Assembly (NCBI GenBank): GCA_027577415.1 | Contig: JANBQS010000129.1 | Span: forward strand, 1-32,054 | Direction: 5' to 3' | Length of the DNA: 32,054 bases | Source: Coemansia sp. RSA 922 | Taxonomy: Eukaryota; Kickxellomycota; Kickxellomycetes; Kickxellales; Kickxellaceae | Made by a program: the position numbers and the translations under genes | Notes under the pieces: generated by a model | What the model saw: only the letters and a program-made list of their open reading frames with translations | Told to the model about the DNA's origin: nothing | Database searches by the model: none | Part shown: positions 1 through 7,128 of the stretch, in pieces | Layout of the letters: every line of letters begins with the position of its first letter | Position numbering within the stretch: the first letter of the stretch is position 1

Positions 1-692
1 CACTGAGGTTCTCGGCCAAGGTTCGCTGATTGGTTACATGACTCGAAAGGGAGTCGTCAAAGTGCTCGATCAAAAATTTGAAATAGGCGTGAGGAATTGC
101 TGCGCAGTCGTTCCTCTCGTGTTGCGGGGGGTTTGCGCAGCACAGCAATCATCGGGCTGAATAAGGTTTGCACTTCCAATGTTGATTTTTAGACAACTGC
201 CGACCATTTCCATTGGGCACTTGCGCTTTGATTTTACTAGGGAAGAATTGCAATTAGGTAGATAGAGTTTATCATGTGGAGGAGCCATCCAGGTACATGC
301 AAACTTACATCACCCCACAGGTCTAGAGCGCGAAGAACAGCTCTAGATGCGGTGAAATGGCTGTGGCGCATGCAGTTGCCAATTAGCTTTCCATTTAAAA
401 GTTTCTGACTCGGGCCCAGCAACTGCACGAGTCGATGTAGAATCTCAGTTTGGCGATTGTATACGTGCATAGATTGTTTTTTCTTCTTCTTTGTCCCTAG
501 GCGGGTTTAGTACTATCCTTGTCCCTTTTTAGGTCCACCTTGCGCATATTTTGTTTCTCTTTTCTACTCTCGTTTCTTGGTAATTGGCCAAGGTAGATTC
601 GACATTTACATACTCGAGCTATTTCTCTGCCTACCTTTTCTTTCTTTTTTTCTCTATTCATATTTGTAATTTGCTTTTCTCGCGACCCACAC
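1..692. other. Left-edge spacer with no convincing gene
   Basis: No recognisable gene. On the plus strand one frame is open from the window edge (base 2) to a TGA at 158-160, 52 codons. It could be the 3' end of a gene cut by the boundary, but its translation resembles no family I know. Minus-strand frames at 70-288 and 237-470 are short and lack family features. An 8-bp perfect inverted repeat with a 10-base loop lies at 322-347 (TCTAGAGC...GCTCTAGA). From about 476 the plus strand becomes strongly pyrimidine-rich up to the start codon at 693, which is probably the leader of the Ssk1 gene. Confidence 0.5.
476..692 (+). promoter_or_regulatory. Pyrimidine-rich leader of the Ssk1-type gene
   Basis: Long T/C tracts (for example around 476-500 and 640-660) run up to the ATG at 693. 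Similar T-rich leaders precede the starts at 14924, 21463 and 24508 in this window, so this looks like a common leader style. The stretch ending in CCCTAG at about 500 resembles a 3' splice acceptor, so a 5'UTR intron is possible, but no matching donor is evident. No clear TATA box was seen. Confidence 0.35.
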
Positions 693-3600
693 ATGGCTGA
701 CACTGGCGCCGCCGCCACTGTGGCTCGATCGACCTCTACAGCCACACTACGAGTATACAGTAGTCTCTTGCGAGATGCAATGGCAAGCAAAGACAGTGAC
801 CCTGGAATGCGAGCTCTAGCCTTGGCTCTATTAGTTATTCACCGTATGGTAATGTCAATTTCTGAACCACGCTCGCACCAGCTGGCCTTTGCAGCCGCCA
901 ACATCATTATGCTGCTGACGAGGAAGCCTCCTATCGCAGGAGCAGCCAACGAGACGCTTGATCGTCGGCTGCGACTTCTGGGATATGTTGGGAGCCTGGC
1001 CCTGCTCTCCATGAGTGTCGCGTCTAGTGACACACGACGGTCTATCAGTGAAGTGGACACGCAAAGCGATTCTGTCAGTTTGCTGTTGGCCAGTTTGCGC
1101 GCCGAGCGTGCTAGGTTCAGCAGGCTGCTCCAGGCGCACTTGCGGCTAGCTGCTGGCTTTTCACCGAGGGCGCGATTTATTGACACGACTCAACGTATTG
1201 GTCGACAAGCGGCGGATATGAGCGGCATTACTCCATTGTTTAGCGAACGCCCGACTGCTAGATATGTGGCCATGTCGCCCGAAGAACCCGAGGGCAACTA
1301 TGACGATGTCGTTGTGCCCATCTCCAGCCTCAACAGCGCAATGTTTCTGCTCGAACATGTGGAGCGTGTCACCGACATTACACGCCCACTGGGGCTCGAC
1401 AAGGCGAGCCAGTCGGGTACTAAAGCCACACCATCGTGGCACGCGCCCAGCGACATGGCTGAGCTAACACCTCGAGACGCAGACGATAGTTGTCCCTCTC
1501 ATGGCTTGCTATACTATCTACAAGGGATTGCTGACGTGCTGGCGCCTAGAGCCGGCGAACTTGGCGTCCACTTGTCTATCGCACTACCAGCCGCACCACT
1601 CTTTGAGCACCGGATAGTCGAGGCGACCTTCCCAGAGACCAAGGGCGTTGAGGCGGCCCTTGTCCATGGAACTTGGTCGATGAGACGCGAGGCCATCCAG
1701 CCTGCTCGACACATTCTTCTTGAGACCGCGAGCATCTTACTTGAGCACTATCTGCAGCCCGGAGACGACCTGTGTCTTGCTCCAAAGTATGTTATTCCGA
1801 GGGTTCCGGGCAAGCGTTATACTGACCATGCTCCTGGCGACATCACGTCAGCAGCGATCTACTTTATCTGTCGGCGTCCACTGCACGCCACCCTAGCGCA
1901 GCCGGGTCGTAGCGCACCACAGATAGTGACTGCTCCACCAGCGGCACTTGGGGAAACAGCGCCCTGGCGAGCAGTGGAGTTGGATGAGGTACGCCGTATA
2001 TGCGCTTCATTTTACCCGGACCGCATTGCAATTGAGAGTCGGTGGGCGGTGTCTGACATCGACGACAAGCAACAGGATAAGGCCGCGTCTTGCTCGTATG
2101 TGTTCGGTGGCAGCGATCTGAACGGCCAAGCAGTATCGCCAGAGCTTCCCGGGATGCTGAAAAGCAACGACGCTTTGCCGCGGCACGACTGGATGTTTAT
2201 TCGCTTTCTCTTGCCAGAGGCTTTAGTCCACGAGGCGTTGTCTGGCGAAGATCGGTTCTCAAAGATCGTCCCACTGATCGAAGTGAACAGCCAGCTAGTT
2301 CTGGACTCGCCGCTGGAGTTTTCCCCGAGTCTAACCGAGTTTCGCACGATGCTACGCGGCGCGCGCATTAGCATTCGCACGGCCACAGCCAGTCGCCACC
2401 AAAGGCCGAGATCGGCTACATCGCCCGGTGAAGGCATGCTTGCCGAGTCTGCCAAGGGACCTCGATCGTTGGCGGCGTCTGATACTTCGCTGGACTCGGA
2501 GAGCGAGAGCTTGCGGTTTCTGGATACGATTGAGGGGTACTTGGCTTCGCTTGCTGGCTGTATAGTGGAGCAGTCGGCGATCGGGCTTCCCTCTCGTAAT
2601 CCGACCACTCCGAGCTCCGCGGCGCACCCGGTGGCCCAGCGACCCCCAGCATATGTGATTATCGACGACGATGTGGATATTCTAAAGTCAGAGTTTGAGA
2701 CCCTACGTGGCACCCTGTCGTTTTCAGCATCGTCTAAATCTCAACTCGGGAGCCCCTTTGATCTGGGTGCTCGACCTCCGGGTGAGGCTCCGTCGCTTGG
2801 TGCTGCTGGGACAGAACCGGGCGTGTCACAGGCAGAGAATCGCTGCTCGCTGTTGCCTAAACATCGCAAGGGTGTGTATACTGCGACACTGGGCATTATC
2901 GTACTGGCGCCAGTGTCGTCCATGACGATGTACCGCGAGTGGGTGAGAACCATGTCAGCTTTGCCTCACCCGCTGCCTCCGCCTGTGGTGAAGATTTTGC
3001 CCAAGCCGGTATGCGAGCGACGGTTGCTTAACAGCTTGCGCGCGGCTTGGGAAACGCGCAGACTTGAGCGGCGATTTACAGCGCACCGTGAAGGACCTTT
3101 GCCTAGTCAGCAGCAATACCCACACTCTGCGTCGATGCGTCTGAACTCGCAAGCATTTTACACTGAGGACTTTGCTGGCGGCATGCCGCCGGCGACATTC
3201 CACTGCGGACAGCGTCATCCTGATGCCTCTGGATTCTGGTACACTGGCCCTCCTACTTATCCACTCAATGACCCGCATGGATTTAGGACACACCCGAATG
3301 CGATATCTACGCCGGGCAGCACTAATAGCGAGGGGCTCTATGCGAACTTGAGGACTGTGTCTAATATTCCTCGCTCGGCTGATCCTGCTGTTGGCTCTAT
3401 GGCGGGGAGCGGCCAGCAAGAGCGTCTGCAGCCGTCGCCAGTTAACGAAGTCCCTGATGCCGAGTCGAGCTTTGGAGCGCCTAGCAGACGACCAGTTTCC
3501 ATGTCCGGCGCCGATATACAATTATCGGCACAGATTAACCAACCACCAACATCGTCCAATTCGCTGTCCGTTTCGTCCGGCCAACAGCTAATGTCCGACA

Positions 3601-6056
3601 CTGGCTATACGGCGAGCAATGCAGAGCGACGCGGCAATATCCCTGATGGCCTTGCGATCGTCCCGCGCGAGGGTGCTGCGACTTCAGGTGCCCTTGAGAA
3701 TGCCTCTGAGACACCAGTTGGTACGCCACCTAGCCCGCTGATCCAAGTTGATGACCCGATGCTAGCAAAGTCGCTTCGGTGCGCAACTTCGCAAAAGCCT
3801 GAGATCGATGGTGCACTGACTCTAGCTCCTCCTCTCCTGGTACTTGGCAAGGATTCGATTGATGGCGTGTTGTCCGCGGCAGAGTCTGACCCTGGCCCAA
3901 TGCAGATATTGCCGCGTAGTGAATCACTGGTGGGAAGCCCCGTTGCTCAGAATATCAGCGCGTCTCCTGGTCCTTCTACTCCAAGTTCTCTTGCGACAGC
4001 CGCGTTGCCGCCTGCATTGACGCTGGCTGTAGTGAGTACAACGCCGACGGGTGTCGTGGCAGGCTCTGCCACTTTGTCGATAACGCCGTCTAGACAGAGC
4101 GAAGATCCGGCGTCTAGGCGTGGAATATCAAAGACTCGGTCGCGTATCCGCGATAAGATGTCGCTCTTCAATCGGGCAAAGCAAAAGGCAAAGAGCAAGT
4201 TCCTTGGCATTGGCAGCGAGCCCTCACCTGAGGTGGGTCACAGCCGTTCGCTGACACAGACATCGACAGGCCTGCTTGCATTGCTCGGGCTTAACGATGG
4301 CCCAAGTACCGCAGTACCGCCCGACCGTGGTGACGCGCGGACGTCATACGAGCTGAGCCGCACTACTAGTCGCGCTGAATCGAAGGACGCCGAGTCACTG
4401 CCAATTGATGTACGGACTGAGTCTCCTGGTACTCAAGCTCAGCATAGTAGTCCCGCTGATGACCACGTGACAATTACTACAGAAGTTGCTTCTGCCGCCG
4501 AGGCCAATGCTGTTGGAGAGTCGGCTAAAGCAGAGGCTGCTGATGGACGGGATTCCGCAGTCGAGGCGCCTATTGAGCGCAAGTCGTCTGCTGCCACGCA
4601 GGACCGACAGGCTCGGGTGCGTGCAAAGCTGCAGAATGCAAAAAGGCGTCAGGCAGAGTCAAAGCTACTAGAAGCAAGTGGCGATGTGCCTAGCCCTGTT
4701 GCTCGGCAACCAAGCACACTATCGACTATATCCGGCGGCAGCGGCGAGGCTGCGCTGAGAGGTGGTGGGCGAACTCTCTCGCAGGAGCAGCTAAAGTCGG
4801 CAGTAGTCCCTCGGATAGTAACCAGGACCAAGAGCAAAAAGCCGTCGTCTGAGCTGCGGCCTGGTGATCAGGAGGTGGCGGGACTGTCGCCACGAACTCA
4901 GGCGTTTATTGCTCCACCTATTCGCGTTCTCATCGTTGAGGATAACTTGATTAACCGTAACATTATGAAACGGTTCTTGCGGCACATGAACGTGTGGTTT
5001 GACGTAGCTACCAACGGCGAGGAGGCGGTCAATATGTGGACAAAGGCAGCAGAGGAGACTCGGGTCGATGAGGCGGGTGGGGCTGTTGTCGGGCGAGGTC
5101 CATATCATATTGTCTTTATGGATATCCAGATGCCCATTATGGACGGTATTACGGCGACTAAGCTTATTCGCAGATTGGAGCGCCAGAAACGAATTGGCGT
5201 GTGGGTGTCTACTGGCTCGGTAGCCAGCATGGCTGTCGAAAGTACGCCGGGAAGCAGTTCGTCGTCGTTGCATGGTTCTGCTGCTTCTTCGAGGACGATT
5301 CGCTGGACGCCGTTCCACTCAAAGGGCTGGTCTGAGAGATTCGGCGCTACACATGATGTCCAGCCTGTACAGACCGTGCCTACTGTTGTTGGTGAGCGGA
5401 TGATGCCTCTGTTTCCTGCCAAGAAGAAGAGTCGCTCGCTACAAAGCATTATTGGTACTCCTGAGCTGGCGGTCAGCGCTCAACGTGCGCAAGCGGCAGC
5501 AGATGTCTCTGAGTCTAGCGGTCTGCCCAGTGACTCGGCTAAGGGAGTAGCGACTTATGAAAACACTGATCCTGAGTGCCTGATATCGCCCGACAACTAT
5601 GACTCGGAATCGGTCAGGCAATTTGCCATGTTCCCCGAAAGCGTGCTCAGGGATACTAGTACGGCGGCTGGCGAGGCAGCGGCAGCTGTTGCCGACAGCC
5701 ATAGGCGGCGACAGATGATGTCGAAGAACCTGCAACTGCCACAACGCGCAGCTCTCAAGCACGGCGCTGTCAACGAGGCACTGGGGGAGTCTTTGTCGCC
5801 GCGGACGCCGCCGTCAGCGCATATCAAATCGCCGGTGATTATTGTTGCGCTTACTGCGTCGTCGTTGCAGAGCGATAGGCGTGCGGCATTGGCGGCGGGG
5901 TGTAACGACTTTTTGACAAAGCCTGTGAGCCTCACTTGGCTCAAGAATAAGGTCATGGACTGGGGTTGTATGCAGGCGCTCATCGACCACGATGGCTGGC
6001 GCAAGTGGCGGTTAACGCAAGCTCGCCAACCCAATTCCACACTTACCTCAACTTAA
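693..6056 (+). CDS. SSK1: Ssk1/Mcs4-type response regulator of the HOG/SAPK stress cascade
   Basis: 1787 residues, one uninterrupted frame. A C-terminal receiver domain begins at residue 1410 (IRVLIVEDN; acidic pair E1416-D1417). The phospho-acceptor lies in VFMDIQMPIMDG at D1477, the conserved Thr in VALTASS at T1721 and the conserved Lys in FLTKPV at K1743. The tail WGCMQALIDHDGWRKW is typical of fungal Ssk1. In this family the unphosphorylated regulator activates a MAPKKK (Ssk2/Ssk22; Wis4 in fission yeast) after osmotic or oxidative stress, downstream of a His-phosphotransfer protein. Odd points: about 212 residues are inserted inside the receiver (1503-1714), and a second receiver-like segment lies near 653-790 (VIIDDDVDIL at 655-664, LPKP at 769-772) with no obvious phospho-Asp strand. 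The middle (about 800-1400) is Ser/Pro-rich and probably disordered. Family assignment is strong; the N-terminal function is unknown. The start was chosen as the first ATG after the T-rich leader. Confidence 0.93.
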   Translation: MADTGAAATVARSTSTATLRVYSSLLRDAMASKDSDPGMRALALALLVIHRMVMSISEPRSHQLAFAAANIIMLLTRKPPIAGAANETLDRRLRLLGYVGSLALLSMSVASSDTRRSISEVDTQSDSVSLLLASLRAERARFSRLLQAHLRLAAGFSPRARFIDTTQRIGRQAADMSGITPLFSERPTARYVAMSPEEPEGNYDDVVVPISSLNSAMFLLEHVERVTDITRPLGLDKASQSGTKATPSWHAPSDMAELTPRDADDSCPSHGLLYYLQGIADVLAPRAGELGVHLSIALPAAPLFEHRIVEATFPETKGVEAALVHGTWSMRREAIQPARHILLETASILLEHYLQPGDDLCLAPKYVIPRVPGKRYTDHAPGDITSAAIYFICRRPLHATLAQPGRSAPQIVTAPPAALGETAPWRAVELDEVRRICASFYPDRIAIESRWAVSDIDDKQQDKAASCSYVFGGSDLNGQAVSPELPGMLKSNDALPRHDWMFIRFLLPEALVHEALSGEDRFSKIVPLIEVNSQLVLDSPLEFSPSLTEFRTMLRGARISIRTATASRHQRPRSATSPGEGMLAESAKGPRSLAASDTSLDSESESLRFLDTIEGYLASLAGCIVEQSAIGLPSRNPTTPSSAAHPVAQRPPAYVIIDDDVDILKSEFETLRGTLSFSASSKSQLGSPFDLGARPPGEAPSLGAAGTEPGVSQAENRCSLLPKHRKGVYTATLGIIVLAPVSSMTMYREWVRTMSALPHPLPPPVVKILPKPVCERRLLNSLRAAWETRRLERRFTAHREGPLPSQQQYPHSASMRLNSQAFYTEDFAGGMPPATFHCGQRHPDASGFWYTGPPTYPLNDPHGFRTHPNAISTPGSTNSEGLYANLRTVSNIPRSADPAVGSMAGSGQQERLQPSPVNEVPDAESSFGAPSRRPVSMSGADIQLSAQINQPPTSSNSLSVSSGQQLMSDTGYTASNAERRGNIPDGLAIVPREGAATSGALENASETPVGTPPSPLIQVDDPMLAKSLRCATSQKPEIDGALTLAPPLLVLGKDSIDGVLSAAESDPGPMQILPRSESLVGSPVAQNISASPGPSTPSSLATAALPPALTLAVVSTTPTGVVAGSATLSITPSRQSEDPASRRGISKTRSRIRDKMSLFNRAKQKAKSKFLGIGSEPSPEVGHSRSLTQTSTGLLALLGLNDGPSTAVPPDRGDARTSYELSRTTSRAESKDAESLPIDVRTESPGTQAQHSSPADDHVTITTEVASAAEANAVGESAKAEAADGRDSAVEAPIERKSSAATQDRQARVRAKLQNAKRRQAESKLLEASGDVPSPVARQPSTLSTISGGSGEAALRGGGRTLSQEQLKSAVVPRIVTRTKSKKPSSELRPGDQEVAGLSPRTQAFIAPPIRVLIVEDNLINRNIMKRFLRHMNVWFDVATNGEEAVNMWTKAAEETRVDEAGGAVVGRGPYHIVFMDIQMPIMDGITATKLIRRLERQKRIGVWVSTGSVASMAVESTPGSSSSSLHGSAASSRTIRWTPFHSKGWSERFGATHDVQPVQTVPTVVGERMMPLFPAKKKSRSLQSIIGTPELAVSAQRAQAAADVSESSGLPSDSAKGVATYENTDPECLISPDNYDSESVRQFAMFPESVLRDTSTAAGEAAAAVADSHRRRQMMSKNLQLPQRAALKHGAVNEALGESLSPRTPPSAHIKSPVIIVALTASSLQSDRRAALAAGCNDFLTKPVSLTWLKNKVMDWGCMQALIDHDGWRKWRLTQARQPNSTLTST

Positions 6057-6719
6057 ACCATGGTTTTAACACGAAAGCACGATTGGTCAATTTCGTTTAG
6101 CAAAATCCCTGCTTAAAAATTAGCGCGATAGAGCTCAGGTCTCAGCGAGAGCTACTACGCTATTCATTCTTCAAGTTGTGTTTTTATTACTAGATATTTC
6201 CTCGAACGAATACTTTTGTTGACAGATATGGACTTTGCCCGAGAGCACTACTCCTCTGCCTAAGACATGGATAACTCTAATGTCAATAGATCAAGTCCAT
6301 TCGCAAAGAAAAAAGAAGCAGTTATTTACCCCATGTCCTGTTGAAATGTGTATCTGTCTGCTTGTGTCAAGTTGGTGATGACGGCAAAATACGATTTATC
6401 AGCTATATATTCATATCATATGTCAATTTGTCTCACATAATAGCTGGCTTCTAAACATACTAAAGTTGTAATGGTAACCCTGTCTTTCTGCGTCAATGAT
6501 ACGCAACCATGCACCTATTCGAGGCTGTGGATGGCGCAAAACAGAACAAGTTCAAGACAATTGGAGTTTGTACGTTCTTATTTGGCAAATATAGCCGACC
6601 TCTAGTGCATTGCCGCCAGCCAAAAGCTCCGCGTAATGCCCCCTCATAAACCACCACCAACCAACTTTATTAGTGCACGACGAAACTATTGCTCTGCTGA
6701 TAAGCTCTACTATTCGGGA
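6057..6719. other. Spacer downstream of SSK1
   Basis: AT-rich spacer with no coding region I can support. It should contain the SSK1 3'UTR; there is no canonical AATAAA, although several A-rich stretches occur after 6100. The right part runs into the decayed kinase fragment, whose upstream limit is not visible. Confidence 0.5.
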
Positions 6720-6995
6720 AGCAAGATGTGGTTTACTGCAAACCTCTTAGTTGCTGAGTTATTTGAATTGATTCGAGTTTACCAGAGACCAGTGACCATA
6801 TGGACATCGATCAAGAAACGCTTCGGCACTTGCTAAAATAAAAGTCAGTCAGATATTGTTGCATATGACAAGGACGGCAAGGTCATTACTGTCTCGTGCC
6901 AGGGGTCTATGGATGACGTTTACAAGAATGCCCAGACTCAGGTTACCCAGCTTTTCAAGGATCTCGGCCAAGAGCCAAAGCCTAGAACTGCTTGA
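6720..6995 (+). pseudogene. Decayed 3' end of a UMP-CMP kinase (adenylate-kinase family) gene
   Basis: The translation contains SIKKRFGT, then an in-frame TAA at 6834-6836, then, in the same frame, NKSQSDIVAYDKDGKV (from 6837) and VSCQGSMDDVYKNAQTQV, ending in TGA at 6993-6995. This order matches the C-terminus of eukaryotic UMP-CMP kinases, where the S-x-KKRF helix is followed by an [I/V]-x-x-Y-x-x-x-GKV strand and an [S/P]-[V/M]-D-[E/D]-V-[Y/F] helix. Just upstream, ETSD (in GAGACCAGTGAC) in another frame resembles the E-T-S-G-R lid motif, implying a small frameshift or deletion near 6795-6812. The ATP-binding N-terminal half is absent. UMP-CMP kinase makes UDP and CDP from the monophosphates; this copy cannot. 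An intron explanation is unlikely because the stop sits within the conserved helix-to-strand segment with no splice signals. The left boundary is approximate. Confidence 0.6.
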
Positions 6996-7128
6996 TCCCG
7001 ATGAGCTTAATACACCGGTGTGTCTGATGAGGCTCTTAGTCGATTTGGTGAAATTTTCCTTCTTATATTGAGTAAACATGAATATTGTCCTAAAAGATAG
7101 TTATTGAAAAAACGAAGATGAATTTTTT
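6996..7128. other. Short spacer after the kinase relic, 3' of the minus-strand repetitive gene
   Basis: About 130 bases. It contains a T-rich tract (about 7120-7140) next to the stop of the minus-strand gene. No feature is supported beyond being the probable 3'UTR of that gene. Confidence 0.4.

Noticed and set aside
322..347. 8-bp inverted repeat as a terminator or RNA element
   Set aside because: Several such stems are expected by chance in 32 kb, and there is no gene context to support a role.
2012..2713. 233-codon minus-strand frame inside SSK1
   Set aside because: Shadow of the plus-strand coding sequence; no recognisable content.
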